A DNA stretch of 27,344 nucleotides from Flavobacteriaceae bacterium. GTDB lineage: Bacteria; Bacteroidota; Bacteroidia; Flavobacteriales; Flavobacteriaceae. Every line of letters starts with the position of its first letter. The first letter of the stretch is position 1. Shown here in pieces: positions 8,498-15,780 of the stretch. The notes beneath the pieces were generated by a model. It made no database searches and was not told where the DNA came from. It saw only the letters and a program-made list of their open reading frames with translations. A program made the translations under genes and the position numbers. Where the stretch lies: the NCBI GenBank assembly GCA_002709185.1, contig PAQB01000034.1, positions 1 to 27,344 of the forward strand, written 5' to 3'.

Positions 8498-8505
8498 CAA
8501 ATATA
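8498..8505 (-). promoter_or_regulatory. -7 promoter element of secA
   Basis: The minus strand reads TATATTTG, an exact TAnnTTTG match 40 bases before the secA ATG. It lies between the DUF2795 terminator and secA, so secA probably has its own transcript. Confidence 0.55.
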
Positions 8506-8540
8506 CGGCTTGTTCTTAATTTTTTGGGAGATTGAATCAA

Positions 8541-8563
8541 AAAAAAAGCCTCGTAAGAGACTT
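8541..8563 (-). terminator. Rho-independent terminator of the DUF2795 gene
   Basis: On the minus strand AAGTCTC pairs with GAGGCTT (7 pairs, one G-T) around a TTAC loop, followed directly by a run of T. It lies 14 bases after the DUF2795 stop codon. The plus strand has T-rich sequence on only one side, so it acts mainly leftward. Confidence 0.8.
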
Positions 8564-8576
8564 TTATTGTGTTTGT

Positions 8577-8798
8577 TTAATATTCATCTTCATTCCATAG
8601 ATAATCCTCATCGGAAGGATAATCAGGCCAAATTTCTTGAATAGAATCGTAGGATTCCCCCTCATCTTCTATTGCTTGCAGGTTTTCCACAACTTCAAGG
8701 GGGGAGCCTGTTCGGATTGAATAATCAATCAATTCGTCTTTCGTTGCGGGCCATGGCGCATCACTTAAATAGGATGCCAATTCTAATGTCCAATACAT
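8577..8798 (-). CDS. DUF2795 domain-containing small acidic protein
   Basis: 73 aa, acidic, with a conserved start MYWTLELASYLSDAPWPATKDELIDYSIRTGSPLEVVENLQ and a tail rich in D, E, W and Y (IWPDYPSDEDYLWNEDEY). The helical N-terminal half matches DUF2795, a small helical domain in many bacteria whose function I do not know. I recall this form as almost unchanged across flavobacteria. No signal peptide or membrane helix. It has a clean monocistronic unit: a -7 element 26 bases upstream and a hairpin terminator 14 bases downstream. Its position upstream of secA is a neighbour relation only, because of the terminator between. Confidence 0.88.
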   Translation of the reverse strand: MYWTLELASYLSDAPWPATKDELIDYSIRTGSPLEVVENLQAIEDEGESYDSIQEIWPDYPSDEDYLWNEDEY

Positions 8799-8823
8799 AC
8801 TAAATTGTATTTAAATATTTCTG

Positions 8824-8831
8824 CAAAAATA
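8824..8831 (-). promoter_or_regulatory. -7 promoter element of the DUF2795 gene
   Basis: Minus strand TATTTTTG, an exact TAnnTTTG match, 26 bases before the ATG at 8798. Confidence 0.55.
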
Positions 8832-9103
8832 ATTTTTTAGACGAAACAGCCAAGAAAAATAACAGTTATTTAATAAACAAATAAAACCAATTTAAAAAAG
8901 AGGATAAATTTTTGATATGTTTTTAAAATTGAGATCAATTATTTTTTATTTGTTCTCAACTTAATTTCCCTACCACTCAAGTCTGCTAAAATTTATTACC
9001 ATCAAAAACCCCAATTTTATATATTGATGTTTTATTTATTTAAAAGTTTGATTTTAAGCATTTTAAATAACTTTTCCTATAGTTGTAATGGAGGTATATA
9101 TAA
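8832..9103. other. AT-rich gene-free stretch
   Basis: About 270 bases with no ORF of plausible length on either strand. It contains many poly-A and poly-T runs and a weak 5-bp hairpin (8927-8940) followed by T-rich sequence. I see no tRNA, riboswitch or repeat in it. It probably holds the upstream promoter region of the DUF2795 gene at its left end. Confidence 0.6.
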
Positions 9104-9259
9104 ATGGGGTATAGCCTGGATTTGCTAATTATAAAAATAGCCAGTGATCGTTCAGGTGGTTTATGGCACTACACCAAAATTTTACATATTGTTGGAACAT
9201 CAAAAGTCGCCTCAAATGTGAATAATATCAAATATTTTTTTGATTTTTTTTCTGGCTGA
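9104..9259 (+). CDS. Doubtful 51-codon small ORF
   Basis: ATG to TGA, 51 aa, opening MGYSLDLLIIKIASDRSGGLWHY and ending NIKYFFDFFSG. No family recognised. In its favour: a GGAGG 9 bases before the ATG, unusual in this window, and a 7-of-8 match to the -7 element (TATAGTTG, 9078-9085) 18 bases upstream, the same spacing as known genes here. Against: it is short, not obviously conserved, and its last 32 bases run antisense into the 3' end of lnb. It could equally be chance or the leader of a small RNA. Confidence 0.25.
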   Translation: MGYSLDLLIIKIASDRSGGLWHYTKILHIVGTSKVASNVNNIKYFFDFFSG

Positions 9260-10421
9260 ACCAATGGATTAGGAAGCCATATCGTATCAATAGCGCAATC
9301 CAAAGTGGAATTATTGTATAGTTGAAGGCTTGCACTCCAGTTAAGCTGTGCAATAACATTAAGGTTAAAAGTAAAATAAGAAACTTTAGATAGCCTACAA
9401 AACGTTTTTTAGGCTTAGGTTTTAAAACTGTTGGCAACATTAGCAAGTTGAAACCAAAGGCCCATAAAAAATTATAATTGTAAGCTGTTGCTGTATGGTC
9501 GGTTGCAAACCATAAAAATAAAATCAAGATTCCAATGCTTCCAGTTGTGAAAAAAAGCAGCGCATCTAAAAATTTATTTCTGGATTTCGATGTCCAGTCA
9601 TAATAAGTCATTCCAATGATGGTAATGGAAACAAGACCAAGGATTACAAGAGGGCTCCACCAAAAGGTACTGGGTTTTGATTTTTGAGTTTGGTTTAAAA
9701 CTTCAGACCTAAGAACTAATTTTGTGGCTTCGGGGTCGAACTTTGAATGCTTTAAAATTTCGTCAAGGTATTTTGGCAAAAAGAGATGCTCCTCTACAGA
9801 AGCTAAGCGATCAATAACTGAACCTAAAGCGGCATCGATTCCCAAGCCTCCCCAAGAGTTTTGCGGTACATGTGAGCGAATGAGCTCTCTAAAAGATAAT
9901 TGTTCAAAACTTTCAGGGGTCAAAAATGAAATATTTTTATTCGAGGTATCGACAAGAACATCTTTTATTTTGGTTGCACAATTGTTGTAAAAGAAATCGT
10001 AAGAATAGCTTTTATTTTGAGGTTGAATATTGGTTTGTAATCCTTCAAAAAGATTTTGTTTTTCTTTAAGTGTTAAATTGATAATTTGGGCTGTTACTCG
10101 CCTTTGCTGTAGCTTGTAATTTGATATAAAATCCTCAGAATAGGTCCATCCGATTTCATAGTCTAATTTTCCTTTTGCAAAATTTAAATAAAACCCCTTT
10201 GCTTGAAAATCATAACGGCCATAATCAAATATAAGATCAATATTTTGTAAAGGATCCTTAATGCGGATGGCGCTATGACCAAACGCATCATTTAGGACAA
10301 AACCTGGTCCTATGGTAAGTATGCTAACTTCCGATTCTTTTGACAATTGTAATTGTGCATTGGCCTGAAACAAAAAGAGGGCGCAAGTTAATGTCAGTAA
10401 ATATGTTTTGAGTTGCATCAT
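9228..10421 (-). CDS. lnb: Lnb-type lipoprotein N-acyltransferase (DUF4105 family)
   Basis: 397 aa. Order of parts: a signal peptide (about 1-22, ending QANAQ), a periplasmic domain with the DUF4105 hallmarks GHSAIRI (H49) and YNNCATK (C148) as the likely catalytic His and Cys, then exactly five C-terminal membrane helices (about 254-272, 288-310, 318-335, 345-364, 372-390). This plan fits Lnb, the family shown in Bacteroides to add the N-acyl chain to lipoproteins in place of Lnt. The start overlaps the stop of the PorV-like gene by four bases. A second ATG at 10418 is the better spaced from AGGAG in the leader, so the protein may begin one residue later. Enzymatic role here is inferred from family and topology. 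Confidence 0.85.
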   Translation of the reverse strand: MMQLKTYLLTLTCALFLFQANAQLQLSKESEVSILTIGPGFVLNDAFGHSAIRIKDPLQNIDLIFDYGRYDFQAKGFYLNFAKGKLDYEIGWTYSEDFISNYKLQQRRVTAQIINLTLKEKQNLFEGLQTNIQPQNKSYSYDFFYNNCATKIKDVLVDTSNKNISFLTPESFEQLSFRELIRSHVPQNSWGGLGIDAALGSVIDRLASVEEHLFLPKYLDEILKHSKFDPEATKLVLRSEVLNQTQKSKPSTFWWSPLVILGLVSITIIGMTYYDWTSKSRNKFLDALLFFTTGSIGILILFLWFATDHTATAYNYNFLWAFGFNLLMLPTVLKPKPKKRFVGYLKFLILLLTLMLLHSLTGVQAFNYTIIPLWIALLIRYGFLIHWFSQKKNQKNI

Positions 10422-11494
10422 CTCCTAAAAATTCCTAAATCGACTTTAAGTGAAAAGACATTAGAATACAAAGCCACACTTTGGTCTCCAATGTCTGTAA
10501 TGGCATAGTCAATAGAAATACCATTGTATTTAAATCCAACTCCTAAATTGGGTTGAAATGTCAGAGATTCACTGTTATCAAATTGTAATTCGTTTTGAAA
10601 ATTACCAACACCACCTCTTAAATACACCAAATCTATGTATCCAAATTCAAATCCAATCGCAGGATTGATGCTTACAAATGAGGTTGAAATTAAATCGTTG
10701 TTTTGCTCAAAACGACATATCAGATCAATTTCAGCTTTGAGTGAGTAGTCGTAATTAAAAGTAAAGGTTTTTGCGATTCCCAATTGAAGTTTGGGAAGCG
10801 TTAGCTCAGTCGCCTCTGGTTCTTCCTGGTTTTGACCAGGGATTGCATTTTGAATGTCTTGTAATCGGCCTTCGTCAAAAGTCCAGCTGTTAAAAGTGGT
10901 GGTAATGTCCCTTGCCATCAATCCAAATTTCCAATCATTGGACTCAAATTGAATTCCAAGATCCAGTCCAAATCCCCAAGAGCTGGCAAAATCTCCTATT
11001 AATCGGCGGATGATTTTTGCATTTACGCCATAATTTAATCCTGAAAGCGGAAGTTTCCTTGCATAGGATATTGTAAAGCCGTAATCAACTGCAGAAAATA
11101 AATTAATTCGGTCATAATTGATATTACCTTGCTGATCAATCAATTGGGTGGTGTCTAGGATGTCATCCACACCAAACCTTATCATAGAAATTCCAATGAC
11201 GCTACGGTCATCTAAAGGCATCGCAAAGCCCACATAATTATAATTGGCAATGTTGGCAAAATAACTGGAGTGCATCAAAGCCAATGCATGGTCTTCCACA
11301 TGAACTAGTCCTGCAGGGTTCCAATAGCCCGAATTGACATCATTGGTGGTGGCACTGACCGCGCCACTCATACCCAAAGCTGCTGCATCTACACCAATGT
11401 TCATAAATTCGTTTGAATATTTTCGCGTGGTTTGTGAATTGATTGCCAGTGAGAAGGTCAATAAAATGGGTATAAAACAATATTTAAGTTTCAA
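10418..11494 (-). CDS. PorV/PorQ-like outer-membrane beta-barrel protein
   Basis: 358 aa. A signal peptide (about 1-20, ending AINSQ) precedes a FadL-like barrel with the family opening FMNIGVDAAALGMSGAVSATTNDVNSGYWNPAGL, which I associate with PorV/PorQ proteins. Repeated aromatic beta strands run to a C-terminal VFSLKVDLGIFRR. PorV itself is a shuttle and anchor protein of the type IX secretion system. This one may be a paralogue of the PorV2 kind, and no other T9SS gene is in view. The start is a TTG at 11494; no better start precedes the signal peptide. Translationally coupled to lnb (ATGA). A leftward -7 element is 69 bases upstream. Confidence 0.8.
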   Translation of the reverse strand: MKLKYCFIPILLTFSLAINSQTTRKYSNEFMNIGVDAAALGMSGAVSATTNDVNSGYWNPAGLVHVEDHALALMHSSYFANIANYNYVGFAMPLDDRSVIGISMIRFGVDDILDTTQLIDQQGNINYDRINLFSAVDYGFTISYARKLPLSGLNYGVNAKIIRRLIGDFASSWGFGLDLGIQFESNDWKFGLMARDITTTFNSWTFDEGRLQDIQNAIPGQNQEEPEATELTLPKLQLGIAKTFTFNYDYSLKAEIDLICRFEQNNDLISTSFVSINPAIGFEFGYIDLVYLRGGVGNFQNELQFDNSESLTFQPNLGVGFKYNGISIDYAITDIGDQSVALYSNVFSLKVDLGIFRR

Positions 11495-11562
11495 ATTATA
11501 GGTGCCTTGTTTGATTTATAAACTCTAATTTCAAGCAGATATTGTTGTTATTTCGCTCCAAA

Positions 11563-11570
11563 CAAAAATA
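11563..11570 (-). promoter_or_regulatory. Possible -7 promoter element for the PorV-like/lnb pair
   Basis: Minus strand TATTTTTG, an exact TAnnTTTG match, 69 bases before the TTG start. The leader would be longer than for other genes here. Confidence 0.4.
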
Positions 11571-11603
11571 GTTTATTATTTTTACTAAATAAATTTTATT
11601 CGT

Positions 11604-12308
11604 TTGAAAGCTCTAATTCCTAATCTCATTACACTTCTTAATTTATTTTTTGGTACAATTGCAGTTATTTTTGCAGTAGAGGGGGCGTTAACAATGGCTG
11701 CTTTTTTTGTTTTGTTAGGAATTTTTTTCGATTTTTTTGATGGGTTTTTAGCAAGAAAACTAAACGTAGCGTCTGCGCTTGGACTACAACTAGATTCTTT
11801 GGCCGACATGGTTACCAGTGGTCTGGTTCCAGGGCTGATCATGTTCCAGTTGATATCTCAATCATTGACAGGGTCTGAACCCTATGTAGATTTACTGCCG
11901 TATATGGGCTTACTCATTACCCTTGGCTCGGCTTACCGTTTGGCAAATTTTAATATTTCAACCGAACAAAAAAATTATTTTATAGGACTGCCCACCCCAG
12001 CAAATGCGCTGCTCGTATTGAGCTTTCCTTTGATTTTGGAATATCAAAATAATGAAGCCTTTAATTCTGTGATTTTAAACGCTTGGTTCTTATTGGCACT
12101 TACTCTAATCAGTACATTTTTGTTGAATGCTCCTGTTAAGCTCATGGCTTTGAAATTTAAAACTTGGAAATTTTCTGACAATATTGAAAAATACATTCTT
12201 TTAATTTTAGCTTTAATTTTTCTAATGGTCTTTAAGTTTTTTGGGATATCTCTTATCATTTTTTCTTATTTGTTAATTTCTGTTATAAAACCTCCAAACG
12301 ATGCTTGA
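11604..12308 (+). CDS. pssA: CDP-alcohol phosphatidyltransferase, probable phosphatidylserine synthase
   Basis: 234 aa membrane enzyme that joins CDP-diacylglycerol to an alcohol, here most likely serine, on the way to phosphatidylethanolamine. The CDP-alcohol motif is complete: D-x2-DG-x2-AR-x8-G-x3-D-x3-D in DFFDGFLARKLNVASALGLQLDSLAD (about residues 46-71). Six to seven membrane helices follow the typical N-terminus IPNLITLLNLFFGTIAV. The start is a TTG at 11604, preceded by a 7-of-8 match to the -7 element (TAAATTTT, 11590-11597). The end overlaps terC by 8 bases. Serine as substrate is the common case for this subtype in Bacteroidota but is not proven by motifs alone. Confidence 0.88.
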   Translation: MKALIPNLITLLNLFFGTIAVIFAVEGALTMAAFFVLLGIFFDFFDGFLARKLNVASALGLQLDSLADMVTSGLVPGLIMFQLISQSLTGSEPYVDLLPYMGLLITLGSAYRLANFNISTEQKNYFIGLPTPANALLVLSFPLILEYQNNEAFNSVILNAWFLLALTLISTFLLNAPVKLMALKFKTWKFSDNIEKYILLILALIFLMVFKFFGISLIIFSYLLISVIKPPNDA

Positions 12309-13068
12309 AAATATTTTAACCCTGTTGATGCTTGTACTGCTTCAAGCTGTTCTTGGATTTGATAATCTACTCTATATTTCGTTGGAAAGTAAAAAAGCAG
12401 ATGTAACCCGTCAATCCTTTGTGCGAAAAACTGGTATTGGTCTGGCAATTATTTTTAGAATAATTCTGTTGTTTGCCTTGGTAAAACTAATTGGTTATTT
12501 TCAGGAGCCGGTCTTACACATTCCTTTTGAAGATGTGGTGGAAGGTCATTTCAATATTCACAGCCTAATTGTGCTAATGGGAGGGGTTTTTATTCTTTTT
12601 ACTGCTATGAAAGAAATTTGGCACATGGTCAGTTTTAAAAATTTCACGGTCAATGACACTGGATCCAAGCAAAGTGTTTCAAAAGTTATTGCGATGATTG
12701 TTGTGATGAATGTTGTTTTTTCTTTTGATTCCATTCTCAGTGCCATGGCTCTTACAGATGTTTTTTGGATCATGGCAGTTGCCATAATAATAAGTGGAAT
12801 TTTAATGATTTGGCTGGCTGAAAAAGTAACGGCTTTTTTAACAAAAAACAGAATGTATGAGGTTTTAGGACTGTTTATTTTATTCATTGTTGGTATTATG
12901 TTATTGACAGAAGGTGGACATTTGGCACACCTGAAGCTGTTTGGAGAAGTGATCGTGCCAATGAGTAAAACCACTTTTTACTTTATCATTTCAATCTTAG
13001 TTTTAATTGATATTGTTCAAGGAAGATATCAGAAAAAAATTATGAAGTCTCAAGAAGGAAAAGCGTGA
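12301..13068 (+). CDS. TerC family integral membrane protein
   Basis: 255 aa with seven to eight membrane helices. Conserved charged residues inside helices fit TerC-family proteins: the Asp in LQAVLGFDNLLYI near the N-terminus and the second in VVFSFDSILSAMAL about residue 140. Members have been linked to tellurite resistance and to metal (manganese) export or metalation of exported proteins. The ion for this one is not readable. It starts inside the last codons of pssA (8-base overlap), so it is translated with it. It ends 5 bases from the convergent lptB stop. Confidence 0.88.
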   Translation: MLENILTLLMLVLLQAVLGFDNLLYISLESKKADVTRQSFVRKTGIGLAIIFRIILLFALVKLIGYFQEPVLHIPFEDVVEGHFNIHSLIVLMGGVFILFTAMKEIWHMVSFKNFTVNDTGSKQSVSKVIAMIVVMNVVFSFDSILSAMALTDVFWIMAVAIIISGILMIWLAEKVTAFLTKNRMYEVLGLFILFIVGIMLLTEGGHLAHLKLFGEVIVPMSKTTFYFIISILVLIDIVQGRYQKKIMKSQEGKA

Positions 13069-13073
13069 TATTT

Positions 13074-13814
13074 TTAAAACTCTAACTTCTTTTTTCGAAG
13101 TTCAAAGTTTTGTCCCAAATACACTTTTCGAACCATTTCATCATTCGCCAACATTTCCGGTTTTCCAGCTTTTAGAATACTGCCCTCAAACATCAAATAA
13201 GTGCGGTCTGTAATGGCAAGTGTTTCTTGGACGTTGTGATCTGTAATGAGAATTCCAATATTCTTTTGGGTGAGCCGCGCTACAATGCGCTGTATGTCTT
13301 CAACAGCGACAGGATCTACGCCTGCAAAGGGCTCATCAAGAAGTATAAAACTCGGGTCTGTAGCCAATGCACGCGCAATTTCAGTACGTCTTCTTTCTCC
13401 TCCTGAAAGGAGGTCTCCTCTGTTTTTACGGATGTGTCCTAATCCAAACTCTTCAATGAGTGATTCCATTTTATCGCGCTGTTCCTTTTTGGACAGCTTG
13501 GTCATTTGCAAGACACTGAGGATGTTATCCTCAATAGATAGTTTTCTAAACACAGAAGCTTCTTGTGCCAGATATCCAATGCCACTTTGAGCGCGCTTGT
13601 ACATCGGGAATTTGGTAATTTCTTTGTCATCTAAAAAGATGGCACCACCATTGGGTTTAATCAAGCCAACAGTCATGTAAAAGGAGGTGGTTTTTCCCGC
13701 ACCATTTGGGCCTAAAAGTCCTACAATTTCCCCTTGTTTGACCTCGAATGAAACGTCTTTAACAACTTTCCTTCCACTGTATGATTTCATTAAATTTTGG
13801 ACCCTTAATTTCAT
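13074..13814 (-). CDS. lptB: LPS export ABC transporter ATP-binding protein
   Basis: 246 aa cytoplasmic ATPase of the LptB2FG complex, which extracts LPS from the inner membrane. Visible parts: Walker [10 protein letters not shown] (35-43), Q-loop [13 protein letters not shown], signature LLSGGE (135-140), Walker [14 protein letters not shown] and the switch His in ITDHNV (H193). The combination [12 protein letters not shown] plus FAGVDPVAV separates LptB from other ABC ATPases. The other Lpt components are not in the window. It follows tatC by 34 bases and is probably the last gene of a kdsD-tatC-lptB transcript. No promoter element seen in the gap. Confidence 0.95.
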   Translation of the reverse strand: MKLRVQNLMKSYSGRKVVKDVSFEVKQGEIVGLLGPNGAGKTTSFYMTVGLIKPNGGAIFLDDKEITKFPMYKRAQSGIGYLAQEASVFRKLSIEDNILSVLQMTKLSKKEQRDKMESLIEEFGLGHIRKNRGDLLSGGERRRTEIARALATDPSFILLDEPFAGVDPVAVEDIQRIVARLTQKNIGILITDHNVQETLAITDRTYLMFEGSILKAGKPEMLANDEMVRKVYLGQNFELRKKKLEF

Positions 13815-13848
13815 GGTTTGATTTTTATGTTAAATAAAATGAGTTGCA

Positions 13849-14661
13849 TCAGGGGGATTCAGATTTTTGCTTTTGTCTCTTGATGACAATTCTTGAAATT
13901 AATATACTAACTTGATATAATATGACCACAGGAATGGCAACAATAATTTGACTGGCAACATCTGGAGGGGTTATAACGGCTGCAATGATCAATACAATGA
14001 CAAGGGCATATTTTCGATTTCGCTTCAGGAAATCAGGAGTGACCAATCCAACTTTAGTTAGATAAAAAATAATAATGGGCAGTTCAAAGATAAACCCAGA
14101 AGCCAGCACAGAAGCCCGCACCAGTCCAATATAGGAGTTTAAGTCAAAATCATTATGAACTTGATTGGCAACACTGTAGGTTCCTAGAAAGTTTATAGAC
14201 AATGGACAAACCACAAAATATCCGAATAAGACACCAATAAAAAATAAAAGGGAAGAAACAACAATAAAACCCCTTGAATTTTTTCTTTCGCTGGCATATA
14301 ATCCAGGGCTAATAAATTTCCAAAATTCATACAACACATAAGGGAATGCAATAACAAAGCCAAATGTAATGGAGGTCCAAATGTGCGCCGAAAACTGACC
14401 AGCCATCGTTCTGCTTTGAATTTCAAATTCAAAAGTAGTATTACAAAAACTATCAAAGCCCAACAAGCTAGAAGCTCTACAAAGCAAATCGTAGGTGAAA
14501 AAATCTGATTTTGTGGGACCAAAAATTAAGGTGTCAAACAGGATGTCTTTCCCAATAAATGCGATTAAAGCTGCGCTAACAATAGCGATTGTAGCCCGAA
14601 TGATATGCCACCTCAATTCCTCAAGATGATCAATGAATGACATTTCTTTTTCTTGCTGCAT
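13849..14661 (-). CDS. tatC: Twin-arginine translocase subunit TatC
   Basis: 270 aa. TatC is the membrane receptor for folded proteins carrying twin-arginine signals. The N-terminal FIDHLEELRWHIIRA and the loop FPYVLYEFWKFISPGLYASER are diagnostic, and six membrane helices can be placed. There is an insertion in the first periplasmic loop (about 55-85) with Cys at two to three positions. The start ATG at 14661 lies right after the kdsD stop. A TTG two codons upstream overlaps that stop and is less likely. An ATG at codon 8 (MSFIDHLEELR) is another option. TatA/B genes are not nearby. Coupled with kdsD upstream and lptB downstream. Confidence 0.95.
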   Translation of the reverse strand: MQQEKEMSFIDHLEELRWHIIRATIAIVSAALIAFIGKDILFDTLIFGPTKSDFFTYDLLCRASSLLGFDSFCNTTFEFEIQSRTMAGQFSAHIWTSITFGFVIAFPYVLYEFWKFISPGLYASERKNSRGFIVVSSLLFFIGVLFGYFVVCPLSINFLGTYSVANQVHNDFDLNSYIGLVRASVLASGFIFELPIIIFYLTKVGLVTPDFLKRNRKYALVIVLIIAAVITPPDVASQIIVAIPVVILYQVSILISRIVIKRQKQKSESP

Positions 14662-14663
14662 TG

Positions 14664-15638
14664 TCAAATAATTCCTTCTTTGATTAAATCGTGGATGTGG
14701 ATGACCCCAGAATATTTATTATCCTTTAAAACAAGGAGTTGTGAGATTTCGTGTGTTTCCATTAAAGTTCTTGCGTCTGCTGCTAATGCGTTGCAATCCA
14801 TAGTTTTTGGATTTTCAGACATGATATCAGCGGCCGATAGACTTGAAAAATCATTAGTATAAGAGAGCATTCTCCTCAAATCTCCATCAGTTATGATCCC
14901 CAAAATAGCACCATTTTCAACCACTGCTGTAACGCCTAAGCGTTTTTTAGAAATTTCTACAATAACATCTTTTACAGAGGAATTGGGGCTTACCAAGGGT
15001 TTTTCATTAAGATCAGAGATTTCTTTAATGGTCAAGAACAGTTTTTTCCCAAGGATACCACCAGGATGAAATTTTGCGAAATCATCTTTTGTAAATTTAC
15101 GAATTTCAAGTAAACAAACAGCCAAGGCATCTCCAATGACTAGTTGTGCTGTGGTACTTGTAGTAGGGGCCAGGTTGTTTGGACATACCTCTTTATCAAC
15201 ATGAGAATTAAAGATGTAATCGGCATGATTTCCAAGATATGAATCAGGGGCACCTGTGATGGCAATAAGAGTATTCTCAGCACGTTTAAGCAGTGGTACC
15301 AATACTTTTATTTCGGGGGTATTCCCACTTTTTGATATACAAATTATTACATCCTCTTTTTGAACAAGCCCAAGGTCCCCATGTATCGCATCTGCCGCAT
15401 GCATAAATATTGAGGGGGTTCCTGTTGAGTTGAGTGTAGCGACAATTTTATTTGCAATAATCGCACTTTTACCAACCCCTGTTATGACAACGCGACCTTT
15501 TGAACTGTAAATTAATTCTACAGCCTCAGCAAAGCTGTCATCAATAAAGGTTGCAATTTTAGTCAATGCTTCACTTTGCGCAATGATCGTCTTTTTAGCT
15601 AAATCTTGAACAGAAGTTTTTGTTCTTAATTCTTTCAT
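14664..15638 (-). CDS. kdsD: D-arabinose-5-phosphate isomerase (KdsD/KpsF family)
   Basis: 324 aa. The enzyme converts ribulose-5-phosphate to arabinose-5-phosphate, the first step to Kdo for LPS. An N-terminal SIS sugar-isomerase domain (about 40-170) carries VVITGVGKSAIIANKI, MHAADAIHGDLG and ISKSGNTPE. The linker FAKFHPGGILGKKL is diagnostic of the family. Two CBS domains follow (about 205-260 and 270-324) with GIITDGDLRR. Start is the ATG at 15638. A near match to the -7 element (TATATTTA on the minus strand, 15658-15665) is 20 bases upstream. With lptB in the same cluster it supports an LPS-related operon, with tatC in between. Confidence 0.94.
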   Translation of the reverse strand: MKELRTKTSVQDLAKKTIIAQSEALTKIATFIDDSFAEAVELIYSSKGRVVITGVGKSAIIANKIVATLNSTGTPSIFMHAADAIHGDLGLVQKEDVIICISKSGNTPEIKVLVPLLKRAENTLIAITGAPDSYLGNHADYIFNSHVDKEVCPNNLAPTTSTTAQLVIGDALAVCLLEIRKFTKDDFAKFHPGGILGKKLFLTIKEISDLNEKPLVSPNSSVKDVIVEISKKRLGVTAVVENGAILGIITDGDLRRMLSYTNDFSSLSAADIMSENPKTMDCNALAADARTLMETHEISQLLVLKDNKYSGVIHIHDLIKEGII

Positions 15639-15780
15639 AATTTATTGTGTACCAATGTAAATATACTTATCTTAGAACTGGTTTACAAAAAAACAAAAAA
15701 TTAGCGTTATTATTTAATTTATTTCCCTTTAAATAGCATGTACAATAAATATTTAGTTTCTGCAGAAATTTTGAATTTCA

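Noticed and set aside
8927..8940. AATTG-AGAT-CAATT hairpin followed by T-rich DNA in the gap
   Set aside because: Stem of five weak pairs and no gene just upstream that needs ending; not reported as a terminator.
12558..12974. 138-codon open frame antisense to terC (minus strand)
   Set aside because: It is a shadow of a hydrophobic membrane gene: no start context, no family features, and terC is unmistakable on the plus strand.
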